From Candidatus Nanopelagicales bacterium (GTDB lineage Bacteria > Actinomycetota > Actinomycetes > S36-B12): a DNA stretch of 64,000 nt. The stretch covers positions 62,001-126,000 of the forward strand of contig JAGYKV010000010.1 in the NCBI GenBank assembly GCA_018401415.1. The letters run 5' to 3'. A program made the position numbers and the translations under genes. Positions 8,696 through 17,949 of the stretch are shown piece by piece; the first letter of the stretch is position 1, and each line of letters starts with the position of its first letter. The notes under the pieces are model-generated. The model was not told where the DNA came from and did not search any database. It was given only the letters and a program-made list of their open reading frames with translations.

Positions 8696-9511
8696 CTAAG
8701 CGCCGCCCGGTAACTGCTTTCGGCCGCCACTCAACCCTTGTCGATCTGCCAGTTGCGCCCGGGAAGCAGCCGACCTGCCGGCAGAGGCGGCAGAGCCCGA
8801 GTGCGCCGTTGCCGAGCCCGAGTATCCACTCCATGAGCCTCTGGCCTGAGACGTGCGACGGTGGAAATCCGACACCGCTTTCTCTTTGCCCGCCAACACG
8901 AGAGCACCAGAGTCACCCCCAGATTTGATATGGCCGATATTTTGGCGATCGCTCTCCCTTATTGCTTGCTCGCGACCTTCGCGGAGCCTCTCATCGATTC
9001 GTGCAATATATGCCCGATAAAAAGCAGCGCGTGCAGTTTGAGCGGTGAATTCGATGCGGCGTCGGGTCAGGCTGCCATTGATTCGTTTCCGACCATCAAA
9101 TTTCTCGCCCCGCCACGATCCTGCACTCACATAAGTATTGGCTTGAGAAGTCATTTGAACCGCGATGGACGCAAATAGTGCTTCAACAGCGTCAAGGTCA
9201 TTAAGCATCCCAAAAATAATCACATATGTGGAGTCTCGCGCGACGTCAACGTGAGTTGAATTCGCATGAGCAACTACAACAAATAGGTTCACCAGATGGG
9301 TATTCGCCCTTTTACCCTTTTCACCAATGGTCACCGTTCGAGTCATGGGTACAACTGACTCACTGGAGCGCGTGTGGTGACGCGCAGTCGCCAAATCGAT
9401 GCTCGCAAGCGTCGCCAGGAGTTGTGCTTTAGTCAGATAAGCATCCGCCTCTGCTGGGTTATCGGTGCGCTCAGCCTTAGCCAATAGAGCCGCGATGCGA
9501 TCTAATTTCAT
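8696..9511 (-). CDS. DUF2786 protein
   Basis: 271 residues. The first ~40 residues match the DUF2786 helix pair (LLAKAERTDNPAEADAYLTKAQLL). A middle domain follows, and the last ~60 residues are Ser/Gly/Ala-rich and probably disordered. Function is unknown. The start codon overlaps the stop of the upstream metallohydrolase gene by 4 bp; this pairing recurs in actinobacteria. Confidence 0.85.
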   Translation of the reverse strand: MKLDRIAALLAKAERTDNPAEADAYLTKAQLLATLASIDLATARHHTRSSESVVPMTRTVTIGEKGKRANTHLVNLFVVVAHANSTHVDVARDSTYVIIFGMLNDLDAVEALFASIAVQMTSQANTYVSAGSWRGEKFDGRKRINGSLTRRRIEFTAQTARAAFYRAYIARIDERLREGREQAIRESDRQNIGHIKSGGDSGALVLAGKEKAVSDFHRRTSQARGSWSGYSGSATAHSGSAASAGRSAASRAQLADRQGLSGGRKQLPGGA

Positions 9512-9993
9512 GAGTCAACTCCAGTTGTCATTACTGGGACACCCAATTCTTGGTAACCTGCGCGCAAAAGAAGTGCTGGACCCTCTCCCATTATTCGACC
9601 AACTAGTTCCAGCATGCAGGCGGTGAACTCACTACCGTGTGGTGCCACGTTCGCTTTGTACCTAAACCAGGTCACGTGATGGGCGCACTCGTGTAAAACT
9701 ACGGATTCGCGAAGTGCCCATTGATCACCGATGGGAATTGCGATGGTGTTTGTTGAGAATTCATAATGCGCTCGTGTAGATCCTTTACGCACGCGCACGC
9801 GTGGAGTTGTGAGTTTGGGATACTTTTCGACCATGAGGCCGATTACGGATTCCACGTAACCCCTCACCGAATCAATATCACCGAATCTCCGCTGGATCGG
9901 GATATCGATGTGACTGCCGAAGAAATCAACCAACCCGCCACGATTGCACACTGCGGAAAACTGATCCTCTGCCTTGTACACATTGGAGCGCAT
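9508..9993 (-). CDS. Putative zinc metallohydrolase (TIGR04338-like)
   Basis: About 161 residues from the ATG at 9993 (MRSNVYKAEDQF). It has a zincin-like motif, VVLHECAHHVTWFR, and HGSEFTACMLELVG, the layout of the actinobacterial TIGR04338 putative metallohydrolases. Longer starts up to 10284 are open but run into the divergent MFS promoter region. Coupled to DUF2786; substrate unknown. Confidence 0.75.
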   Translation of the reverse strand: MRSNVYKAEDQFSAVCNRGGLVDFFGSHIDIPIQRRFGDIDSVRGYVESVIGLMVEKYPKLTTPRVRVRKGSTRAHYEFSTNTIAIPIGDQWALRESVVLHECAHHVTWFRYKANVAPHGSEFTACMLELVGRIMGEGPALLLRAGYQELGVPVMTTGVDS

Positions 9994-10184
9994 CCGATCA
10001 GCCTGATCGTGGGGTTTGGGTATTGGTGGCACATCGCTATCTTGCCTGCTTTCCGTGCCTAATCTGAAGAGGCTGGATCCCCGTGTGGAAAAGGCGCAGT
10101 AGAGTCGTTCTCTGCCCATGAGCGTGACCGGTTTCATCCTCGCTCTAGGCCGTGATGGGAAATTTGATGTGGGAAGGGAATGCG

Positions 10185-11561
10185 GTGAGTGGGCAACAAG
10201 ATCCTGCACCACGTGATCCTGTACCGAACGATTCAGAACGCCCTTCCCTGAGTCATCGTCTCGGGGGGTCAGTTCGGCGAACACCTTTGCTGAAAGGCCT
10301 CCCCAAAGAAGTAGCGGTCTTGACCGTCATTGCATTTTTCGTTGCCATTGGATTTGGGATTCTTGCTCCTTCGCTCCCCATCTTCGCTAAGACATTCGAT
10401 GTCAACGCCCTCCAAGCAAGTGCGGTTATTTCCGTTTTCGCTCTCATGCGATTTGTCTTCGCTCCCGTGGCCGGCGGATTGGTCGATCGCCTCGGGGAGC
10501 GCATTGTCCTCACGAGCGGATTGCTCATCGTTGCGGTTTCCAGCGCCATTGCAGGATTTTCGCAAACATACTTTCAACTTATTGCGTTTCGTGGAATCGG
10601 TGGAATCGGTTCATCTATGTTCACGGTCTCTGCCATGGCCTTGCTACTTCGAGTTGTCGACTCCAATCAACGTGGACGAGCCGCAGGAGCCTTTCAAGGA
10701 GGGTTCTTGCTGGGCGGAGTTGCTGGCCCCGCCGTGGGCGGAGTTGTTGTTGCGATTTCGATTCGGGCTCCTTTTTTTGTATATGCAGCCTCACTTTTTG
10801 TTGCGGCAATGGTCACACTTGTTTTCCTCAGCCGAGCCCGATTGCTTGACCGAGAAGAGATGGTTTCGGGTGGGCAGGCAAATAAACTACAAGAGCTCCG
10901 AGAAGCTCTCTCCAATAAGGCGTATCAAGCTGCACTCGGTACAAATTTGATTTCTGGATTTGTCACTTTCGGGTTGCGTAGCTCGGTTGTTCCACTTTTT
11001 GTTGTGGAAGCCCTCCAACGTGGTCCATCTCTTTCCGGATTTGGATTCCTTGCCGCCGCTGCCGTTCAGGCCGTCATGCTGTTGCCGGCCGGGCGCATGG
11101 CTGATACCGATGGCCGGCGCAAAGCACTCCTTTACGGCAGTGTGGCCACGGCAGTGGGCATGATCGTTCTGACGGCTTCAGATATCGCAGCCAACGGATT
11201 GGGGTCCACGGCACTTTTAGGAACCGTGCTCTTTTTCGCATCCATGGCAATCCAAGGCTTTGGTTCGGCGTTCCTTGGATCCGCACCTTCTGCCGTTGTC
11301 GGCGATGTCATGGGTGGTAAAAAAGGCGGAATTGTGGTGGCTACTTTTCAGATGATGAGCGATGTTGGGGCCATCATCGGTCCACTGCTCGCCGGCCTAC
11401 TCGTTGATCTTTTTGACTTCAACTGGGCCTTCGCCGCGGGAGCGGCATTGGCACTTGTTCCCATTCTTCTCGTGATTCGCATGCCCGAAACATTGCAAAA
11501 AGTACCCAATTCGCGCGAAACGGATATGGACCCTGATCTACCGCCAGCCACCATGACGTAG
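10185..11561 (+). CDS. Major facilitator superfamily transporter
   Basis: About 458 residues with twelve predicted membrane helices. The loop after helix 2 has GGLVDRLGERIV, matching the MFS G-x-L-x-D-R-x-G-R/E pattern, and the second half has GRMADTDGRRKALL. This suggests drug:H+ antiport-type export, but the substrate is unknown. The GTG at 10185 follows GGGAAGGGAA; the frame opens earlier at 10152. Confidence 0.88.
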   Translation: MSGQQDPAPRDPVPNDSERPSLSHRLGGSVRRTPLLKGLPKEVAVLTVIAFFVAIGFGILAPSLPIFAKTFDVNALQASAVISVFALMRFVFAPVAGGLVDRLGERIVLTSGLLIVAVSSAIAGFSQTYFQLIAFRGIGGIGSSMFTVSAMALLLRVVDSNQRGRAAGAFQGGFLLGGVAGPAVGGVVVAISIRAPFFVYAASLFVAAMVTLVFLSRARLLDREEMVSGGQANKLQELREALSNKAYQAALGTNLISGFVTFGLRSSVVPLFVVEALQRGPSLSGFGFLAAAAVQAVMLLPAGRMADTDGRRKALLYGSVATAVGMIVLTASDIAANGLGSTALLGTVLFFASMAIQGFGSAFLGSAPSAVVGDVMGGKKGGIVVATFQMMSDVGAIIGPLLAGLLVDLFDFNWAFAAGAALALVPILLVIRMPETLQKVPNSRETDMDPDLPPATMT

Positions 11562-11622
11562 TCTGTTCTAGATCCCGCGGTCACGATCTTGATCCATGAA
11601 CTAGTTGAAAGGGGTGTGTGGC

Positions 11623-13281
11623 TTGTCCTCCCAAGAACTGCCGACCACTCGGGCAGGAGCTCCGCTCTCCCACGCGACCCCACGCACCTGGATTAACGCC
11701 CTCGTGGCTGCTGGTACGGCAGTGGTACTGGTTGTGACGGCGACGGTCTTCTTTATTTCATCTACTCAAGGCACTGCGGTAAAAGCTGACCCGGTTTTTG
11801 CAAGCCCAGAGAGTTTGAATTCACTCGATGGCGAGATCCCTACCCTTGCATCTGAAAGCGAAACAATCATTGAATCTACTGGTCCCACAACAGCCGACAT
11901 CAAAAATATCGTTTTCATTTTGGCCGACGACCTTGATTGGTATTTGTTCAATCAAGTTCCTCGCTTAGCCGCGCTGCCAGATCAGGGAATGACTTTCACC
12001 AATCACACCGTGACCGATTCCCTCTGCTGCCCATCTCGTGTTTCCATTTTTCGCGGACAATACATTCACAATCACAAGGTGATTTCGAATATTGCCGCTA
12101 CCGGGGGCGGTTGGCCAACGTTTCGGGATTTAGAACATGAGAAGGATTGCCTGCCGGTCTGGTTGACGGCTGCGGGAGTGCAAACAGCACTTTTTGGAAA
12201 GTACCTGAATGAATACCCGGAAAAACCACGGGAAGCCACCTATGTTCCGCCCGGTTGGAGTGATTGGGCTGTCCCGATTTCGCGTGGTGACTCATACACC
12301 GGATACAACTACGTTATTAACAACAACGGCATACTAGAACGATACGGAAATAACGAGTCGGACTTTCTGAACGATGTCATCACGAACAAGGCCACCAGCT
12401 TTATTCGAACTGCACAAGAACCATTCTTCCTTGAGCTATCCACCTATAGCCCGCATAAACCCGCCCCGGTGGCGGAGCGAAACCGAAATAAGCAGTTCGG
12501 GACTGTTGCCCCACGCAATCCGACGTACAACGCTTATGGCGTCGATGAACCACAATGGATGAAAGACAAGCAACCTTTGGCACCCCAGGCATTAGCAAGA
12601 GCTGACCGCGAATGGCGCCAGCGCGCGCAATCCGCTGAGTCTGTTGCCGATTCCGTCGATGCAGTCATGGCGACACTAAAAGCGACGGGACGGGACAAGA
12701 ACACACTCGTGGTGATAACTGCGGACAATGGATACCACATGGTGGAGCGGCGCATGCTCAAAGGAAAGCGCACCCCATTTGCCAGTGACACGGTTGTACC
12801 CATGATCGTGATCGGCCCAGGGGTACCCGCGGGAGTCACCGTCAACGACATGACAAGCACAATTGATTTGGCACCCACGTTCACTGACCTTCTTGGTGGC
12901 GTTACCCCTAATTGGGTTGACGGACGTTCATTGCGCGAATTCCTTGGCACTGGGAAAGCTCCCGAGAACTGGCGCGATGCAGCATTGTCTGAGAGCCTCG
13001 GAATTTCCACACCCAATGACCCTGACTACCAAAAGAATGCGCCGCCACAGTATTTTGCCCTTCGAACACCCCAATGGCTTTATGTGGAATATCAGGATGG
13101 ATCGCGAACCCTGTACAACCGGGAAACCGACCCCTTTGAAATGGTGAACATCATTAAGACAGCCGACCCACTGCTCGTAGCATCTATGTCAAGCCAACTG
13201 AGGCAGCTGAGCACCTGTTCTGGAGACACCTGCCGGGTTGCAGATACTTTCGAACTCCCCCAGCAGGTGTCACCAAACTAG
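11623..13281 (+). CDS. Sulfatase (arylsulfatase family), membrane-anchored
   Basis: About 552 residues. An N-terminal transmembrane anchor (~27-48) precedes the alkaline-phosphatase-like domain with metal residues ADDLDW and the formylglycine motif CCPSR (~135-139), whose first Cys would become formylglycine. HKP in YSPHKPAPV and a late TADNGYHM are also conserved. It hydrolyses sulfate esters outside the membrane, perhaps on polysaccharides. No formylglycine-generating enzyme is in this window. Start is uncertain: TTG at 11623 follows AAAGGGG; other starts at 11605 and 11614. Confidence 0.88.
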   Translation: MSSQELPTTRAGAPLSHATPRTWINALVAAGTAVVLVVTATVFFISSTQGTAVKADPVFASPESLNSLDGEIPTLASESETIIESTGPTTADIKNIVFILADDLDWYLFNQVPRLAALPDQGMTFTNHTVTDSLCCPSRVSIFRGQYIHNHKVISNIAATGGGWPTFRDLEHEKDCLPVWLTAAGVQTALFGKYLNEYPEKPREATYVPPGWSDWAVPISRGDSYTGYNYVINNNGILERYGNNESDFLNDVITNKATSFIRTAQEPFFLELSTYSPHKPAPVAERNRNKQFGTVAPRNPTYNAYGVDEPQWMKDKQPLAPQALARADREWRQRAQSAESVADSVDAVMATLKATGRDKNTLVVITADNGYHMVERRMLKGKRTPFASDTVVPMIVIGPGVPAGVTVNDMTSTIDLAPTFTDLLGGVTPNWVDGRSLREFLGTGKAPENWRDAALSESLGISTPNDPDYQKNAPPQYFALRTPQWLYVEYQDGSRTLYNRETDPFEMVNIIKTADPLLVASMSSQLRQLSTCSGDTCRVADTFELPQQVSPN

Positions 13282-13324
13282 CCGGAGCCTCGGGTATCGG
13301 TGTGTATTTCTTCGCCCAGTTACG

Positions 13325-14473
13325 TCAGTTCATTGCTTTCTCAAGGTCAGAAATCAGATCAACAGATTCTTCAATGCCCACGCTGAGCCGAATGAGATCA
13401 CTGGGGACTTCCAAAGCACTCCCGCTCACCGAAGCATGGGTCATGCGCGCAGGGTGCTCGATCAAGGACTCCACACCACCGAGTGACTCACCGAGGGTGA
13501 ACACTGTTGTTTTCGCACAGATATCAAGGGCCGCCTGCTCCCCCGCCTTCACGCGGAATGAGACCATGCCGCCGAACCCCCTCATTTGTTTCACGGCAAC
13601 ATCGTGATTGGGATGCTCAGGCAGTCCGGGCCAGTAAATGTGGCCCACGGACTCCTGTGTCTGCAGAAAGGCAACAACCTCGGCCGCGTTGGCATTGTGT
13701 CGATCCATGCGGACTCCGAGTGTTTTCAACCCGCGCAACACCAGCCATGAATCAAATGGCCCGGCAATCGCACCCATGGCGTTTTGGTGATACGTCAATT
13801 GTTCGCACAGTTCCGGATCCACCGCCACGAGTGACCCGCCCACAACATCGCTGTGACCACCCATGTACTTGGTGGTGCTATGCAACACAATGTCGGCACC
13901 CAGCAAAAGTGGCTGCTGCAAATACGGCGATGCAAACGTATTGTCCACAACAAGAAGCGCACCACCCGCGTGCGCAACTTCCGCAATTGCTGCAATATCG
14001 CCAATATTGAGTAGCGGGTTTGTGGGCGTTTCAATCCACACTAACTTGGTCTGCGGTGTCATGGCCGCGGCAATCGATTCAGGGTTGGTGATTTCCGCTG
14101 TCGAGAAATCAATTCCCCATGGCTGAGCTACTTTGGCGAATAACCGGTAGGTACCGCCGTAGGCATCATTAGGAAGAACGACATGGTCTCCAGGCTTGAG
14201 GACTGTTCGGATGATGGTGTCTTCGGCAGCAAGTCCAGATGCGAATGCCAACCCGCGTGCCGACTCAATTCCCGGTGCCTCCAACGAGGCAATGCACTCT
14301 TGGAGCGCCGTTCGGGTGGGGTTTCCGCTGCGCGAATATTCATATCCGCTCCGCAGCCCGCCCACGCCGTCTTGGGCATAGGTGGAGACCTGATAGATCG
14401 GTGGCACCACGGCCCCGGTGAGTGGGTCTGGTTCCTGTCCCGCATGAATAGCCCGTGTATTGAATCCGTCCAT
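13325..14473 (-). CDS. metB: Cystathionine gamma-synthase/lyase
   Basis: 382 residues of the Cys/Met-metabolism PLP family. The PLP lysine is in HSTTKYMGGHSDVVGG, and the N-terminus MDGFNTRAIHAGQ is typical. It forms cystathionine from an activated homoserine, or cleaves it; sequence alone does not separate the two activities. With cbs nearby it supports transsulfuration between cysteine and methionine. Divergent from msrA, with only 65 bp shared between two leaderless starts. Confidence 0.9.
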   Translation of the reverse strand: MDGFNTRAIHAGQEPDPLTGAVVPPIYQVSTYAQDGVGGLRSGYEYSRSGNPTRTALQECIASLEAPGIESARGLAFASGLAAEDTIIRTVLKPGDHVVLPNDAYGGTYRLFAKVAQPWGIDFSTAEITNPESIAAAMTPQTKLVWIETPTNPLLNIGDIAAIAEVAHAGGALLVVDNTFASPYLQQPLLLGADIVLHSTTKYMGGHSDVVGGSLVAVDPELCEQLTYHQNAMGAIAGPFDSWLVLRGLKTLGVRMDRHNANAAEVVAFLQTQESVGHIYWPGLPEHPNHDVAVKQMRGFGGMVSFRVKAGEQAALDICAKTTVFTLGESLGGVESLIEHPARMTHASVSGSALEVPSDLIRLSVGIEESVDLISDLEKAMN

Positions 14474-14479
14474 GAGCAC

Positions 14480-14485
14480 AGCCTA
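14480..14485 (-). promoter_or_regulatory. -10 box of leaderless metB
   Basis: TAGGCT on the minus strand, 6 nt before the ATG. Confidence 0.5.
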
Positions 14486-14526
14486 TGTCCGAACCACGCA
14501 CACATGCGGACTCGGTTCAACGGCTT

Positions 14527-14532
14527 TACAGT
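14527..14532 (+). promoter_or_regulatory. -10 box of leaderless msrA
   Basis: TACAGT, 6 nt before the ATG; faces the metB promoter 41 bp away. Confidence 0.5.
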
Positions 14533-14538
14533 GGGACC

Positions 14539-15180
14539 ATGTTTGGATTCAGTAAGCCCGCCATGGTTTCCCGTGAACAGGCCCTGCCTGGTCGGTCAAC
14601 TCGTCCACTTCCAGTCGCCGAGAAGAATGCGGTCCTCGGCTCAACACTTGAGGGGCCTTGGGAGCCGGGTACCGAAGTTATTTACTTGGGTGCCGGGTGT
14701 TACTGGGGGGTTGAAGAGATCTACTGGCAAACCTCCGGAGTGGTGAATACCAGCGTTGGGTTCATGGGTGGGATCACACCGCACCCGACCTACGAAGAAA
14801 CGTGTACGGGATTGACCGGCCATACGGAAACGACCTTGGTGGCGTACAACCCTGAAGTTATCTCAACCCTGGAAATCCTGCGGATATTTTGGGAGAACCA
14901 CGATCCCACCCAAGGATTCCGCCAAGGTAACGATATTGGTACTCAATACCGCTCAGCGATTTTCTGGACCACGCCCGAACAACACAGACTGGCCACCGAA
15001 ACCGCCAGTGCGTACAACACTGTTCTACTGGAACGTGGATACGGCGAAGTCACCACCGAAATTGCTCCTGCCGCTGAATTCACCTACTACCTTGCCGAGG
15101 ATTCACACCAGCAATACCTGTACAAGAACCCCAATGGGTACCGGTGTCATGCCAACACTGGGATCGCACTCCCCGTCTAA
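14539..15180 (+). CDS. msrA: Peptide methionine-(S)-S-oxide reductase MsrA
   Basis: 213 residues. MsrA reduces oxidised methionine in proteins. The catalytic motif is GAGCYWGVE, where most family members have G-C-F-W-G. GFMGG, EENHDPTQ-like ENHDPTQGFRQGNDIGTQYRS, and QQYLYKNPNGYRCH follow in the usual order. Start set at ATG 14539 by the upstream -10 box. Confidence 0.93.
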   Translation: MFGFSKPAMVSREQALPGRSTRPLPVAEKNAVLGSTLEGPWEPGTEVIYLGAGCYWGVEEIYWQTSGVVNTSVGFMGGITPHPTYEETCTGLTGHTETTLVAYNPEVISTLEILRIFWENHDPTQGFRQGNDIGTQYRSAIFWTTPEQHRLATETASAYNTVLLERGYGEVTTEIAPAAEFTYYLAEDSHQQYLYKNPNGYRCHANTGIALPV

Positions 15181-15195
15181 TTATGTGGGCTTTCC

Positions 15196-16572
15196 TTACA
15201 GCGCCAAATAAGAAAGAACATCTTGACGCGTGATCACTCCGGTGGGCTTGCCATCTTCCACAACCAAGAGGGCATCTGAATCCTGCAGGGCATCGATGGC
15301 ACTACCGACCGATTCACCCGCACCCACCATGGGCAGCGGGTCGGACATCACCATTTCAACCGGGTCGGCGAGATGTACTTTTCCGGCGAAAAGGGCATCG
15401 AGAATATGACGTTCAATCACAGCTCCCGAAACCTCGGCGGTCATGACCGGTGGCTCTGCCCGAACTACCGGTATTTGCGAAACGCCATATTCGCGCATGA
15501 TCGCGATCGCATCTGCGACGGACTCGGTTGGATGTGTATGCACCAAAGTGGGCAGGTCGCCATTGATGGATTTCGCGTGTAGGACATCGCCAATTGTTCG
15601 GTCGGTATCCGCTTGCAAAAATCCATAGGTGGACAGCCATTCGTCATTGAAAACCTTCGACAGGTACCCGCGCCCCGAATCAGGGAGCAGCACAATAACC
15701 ACGGATCCGGGTTCAGCTTTGGCGGCCACACGTAGAGCAGCGACAACGGCCATGCCACATGATCCACCGACCAGCAAGCCCTCTTCGCGAGCCATGCGGC
15801 GAGTCATGTCAAATGAATCCTTGTCCGAGACCGCAATGATTTCGTCAGCCACCTCTGGGTCGTAGGCCGCTGGCCAGAAATCTTCGCCGACACCTTCAAC
15901 AAGATACGGGCGACCCGTTCCGCCGGAATACACCGATCCTTCAGGGTCCGCGCCAATAACCTTCACTGCGCCGTTACTCACTTCTTTCAGGTAGCGACCG
16001 GTTCCGGAAATTGTGCCACCGGTACCCACACCCGCAATGAAGTGTGTGATTTTTCCATCGGTCTGCTCCCAAAGTTCAGGACCTGTTGTTTCGTAATGGG
16101 AACGGGGGTTATTTGGATTGGAGTATTGGTCAGGCTTCCAAGCACCGGGTGCATTCGAGAGTCGGTCACTGACGCTGTAGTAGGAACGGGGGTCATCAGG
16201 GTCAACCGCGGTGGGACACACAACAACTTCTGCGCCATAAGCTCGAAGAACATTCCGCTTGTCTTCAGAAACTTTGTCGGGGCACACAAAAATGCATTTG
16301 TAGCCGCGCTGCTGCGCGACCATGGCAAGGCCCACGCCAGTATTTCCACTGGTGGGCTCCACGATTGTTCCGCCGGGCTGGAGTGATCCATCTTTTTCGG
16401 CCGCATCAATCATGCGTTCAGCAATTCGATCCTTGACCGAGCCGCCCGGATTCACATACTCCACTTTTGCGGCGAGAATCACGCCCTCGGGGACAATCCC
16501 CTGGGTTACTCGGTTAAGACGCACCAAGGGTGTGTTACCAATGAGATCGAGCACGGAATCATGAATCTGCAC
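15196..16572 (-). CDS. cbs: Cystathionine beta-synthase with CBS-domain pair
   Basis: 458 residues. The PLP domain (~1-320) has the PLP lysine in GGSVKDRIAERM and TSGNTGVGLAMVA. Two CBS domains fill the C-terminal ~125 residues, ending ALLVVEDGKPTGVITRQDVLSYL. It condenses serine (or O-acetylserine) with homocysteine. Together with metB it forms a transsulfuration route. Leaderless GTG start. Confidence 0.93.
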   Translation of the reverse strand: MQIHDSVLDLIGNTPLVRLNRVTQGIVPEGVILAAKVEYVNPGGSVKDRIAERMIDAAEKDGSLQPGGTIVEPTSGNTGVGLAMVAQQRGYKCIFVCPDKVSEDKRNVLRAYGAEVVVCPTAVDPDDPRSYYSVSDRLSNAPGAWKPDQYSNPNNPRSHYETTGPELWEQTDGKITHFIAGVGTGGTISGTGRYLKEVSNGAVKVIGADPEGSVYSGGTGRPYLVEGVGEDFWPAAYDPEVADEIIAVSDKDSFDMTRRMAREEGLLVGGSCGMAVVAALRVAAKAEPGSVVIVLLPDSGRGYLSKVFNDEWLSTYGFLQADTDRTIGDVLHAKSINGDLPTLVHTHPTESVADAIAIMREYGVSQIPVVRAEPPVMTAEVSGAVIERHILDALFAGKVHLADPVEMVMSDPLPMVGAGESVGSAIDALQDSDALLVVEDGKPTGVITRQDVLSYLAL

Positions 16573-16578
16573 AACCCA

Positions 16579-16584
16579 ACTCTA
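16579..16584 (-). promoter_or_regulatory. -10 box of leaderless cbs
   Basis: TAGAGT on the minus strand, 6 nt before the GTG. Confidence 0.5.
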
Positions 16585-16664
16585 AAGCCACGTCTGTGCC
16601 TTGTCGCTGCCACCCATCAGAGCTGACCTTGTTGCAAAGTTCTTTCAATTGGGCGAATCCTGCA

Positions 16665-16670
16665 TATGCT
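16665..16670 (+). promoter_or_regulatory. -10 box of leaderless small gene
   Basis: TATGCT, 6 nt before the GTG at 16677. Confidence 0.4.
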
Positions 16671-16676
16671 TATGGC

Positions 16677-16977
16677 GTGACAAGTGAACGTGAAATGATC
16701 CGGACCGAACTCAATCGCATCACCACCCGAGTATCCGGACTGAATCTCAACCCGCCTCGAACCTTTTGCAGTCACCATTCATTCCTGCGCACAACAGATT
16801 CTTGACCTCACGCCGGGCGCGCATCCACTTCTTCCCGTGATTGGGCTGAGTGGTGTTAATGCCCAGTTGGTTGTGATCTCGCGGGGCTACCTTGAGTTAA
16901 CCGAATCCGCGAACCACTACATGAACGATTCAGTGGTTGCTGAACTTCTCACACAACTGCGCCGAGACCTGCCATAG
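16677..16977 (+). pseudogene. Small conserved-looking gene with one-base frameshift
   Basis: The interval is 301 nt, one base more than 100 codons. Frame one starts VTSEREMIRTELNRI. After an apparent extra C in the CCC run at 16751-16753, the next frame continues RLEPFAVTIHSCAQQILDL to a TAG at 16977 (end ...LLTQLRRDLP). The joined protein is ~99 residues, soluble, and not recognised. A well-placed -10 box before the GTG argues that it is a real gene. Confidence 0.5.
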
Positions 16978-17028
16978 GTCGCGGCGCAGTGTAAAGCGGG
17001 ATTACCGCTGATAAAGATGAGCTGCGGG

Positions 17029-17883
17029 TTATTCTCTCCCGCCGAAAATGGCCAGGAATCGCAGGATCTCGAGGTACAGCCACACGAGGGTGACCAAGAG
17101 ACCAAAAGACAACCGCCATGATTCGCGCTCGGGCAAACCCATGGCCAGCCCCTGCTTAATGGCTTCAAAATCCAACATCAGCGCGAAGGAGGCCAATAGC
17201 ACTCCAAGGGCGCATAGCAGAAGTCCCCAGATGCCAACTCCGTAAAAGCCCCAGCCGCCACCCACACCGAAGAGTGCACCGACGAGAGAAGCAACTGCGA
17301 TCAATGCGTAACTGATCAGGGCAGCCATGAAAATCTTGACGAACTTGCCGGTGACCTTGACGATTCCGGTTCCGTAGAGGAACAACATGACACCGAATGC
17401 TGTGAGCGTGCCAATGACCGCTTGGCCGACAAGTCCCTCGTAATTTTGCGCGAGAGCAAGTTGGTTATACGCCCAACTCAGCGAGCCGAGCATGAGTCCG
17501 GCCGATGCTGCGTACAGGAGAACCAAAACAGGTGAAACAACTTTCTTGAAGGCACTTGTCAGCCCGAAGACCAAGGATCCACCAAGTCCGATCCACAGCA
17601 CAAACGGCATGGAGGGCACGAGCGCCCAACCGATAAATGCCATGACCACCGTAATCCCGAAGAGGATCGCACTCTTCATGATGACATCGGCGAAGGTCAG
17701 ACGAGCACCACCGCCGGCCGTGATGGTCTCGAAGGCGATATTCGTGGGGCCACCTGCTGCAGGAGCAGTCTCACCGGGTGTGAGAGCCGTTGAATAAGCG
17801 GTTTTGCCCTCTTGATAGGCGAAACCGGCACCACTCCTTGCGGGGGTTTCATACTTCTTCAAAATCGGATTGGATGATTGCAT
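17029..17883 (-). CDS. Bax inhibitor-1/YccA family membrane protein
   Basis: 284 residues. The first ~85 residues are soluble and Gly/Ala/Thr-rich; seven hydrophobic helices follow, with the family's LGVLLASFALMLDFEAI and a C-terminal YLEILRFLAIFGGRE. These proteins are calcium-leak-type membrane proteins of uncertain bacterial role. Leaderless start (TATTAT, 6 nt, ATG). Confidence 0.88.
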   Translation of the reverse strand: MQSSNPILKKYETPARSGAGFAYQEGKTAYSTALTPGETAPAAGGPTNIAFETITAGGGARLTFADVIMKSAILFGITVVMAFIGWALVPSMPFVLWIGLGGSLVFGLTSAFKKVVSPVLVLLYAASAGLMLGSLSWAYNQLALAQNYEGLVGQAVIGTLTAFGVMLFLYGTGIVKVTGKFVKIFMAALISYALIAVASLVGALFGVGGGWGFYGVGIWGLLLCALGVLLASFALMLDFEAIKQGLAMGLPERESWRLSFGLLVTLVWLYLEILRFLAIFGGRE

Positions 17884-17889
17884 GACAGA

Positions 17890-17895
17890 ATAATA
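17890..17895 (-). promoter_or_regulatory. -10 box of leaderless Bax-inhibitor-1 gene
   Basis: TATTAT on the minus strand, 6 nt before the ATG. Confidence 0.5.
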
Positions 17896-17949
17896 ACCCG
17901 AATGAGTTCGGTGCGCCACCAACGGCACTCAATCTCGGTTCACCTGGGT

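Noticed and set aside
14474-14538. SAM riboswitch upstream of metB
   Set aside because: Only 65 bp separate the divergent metB and msrA starts, and both fit leaderless promoters, leaving no room for a 5' leader.
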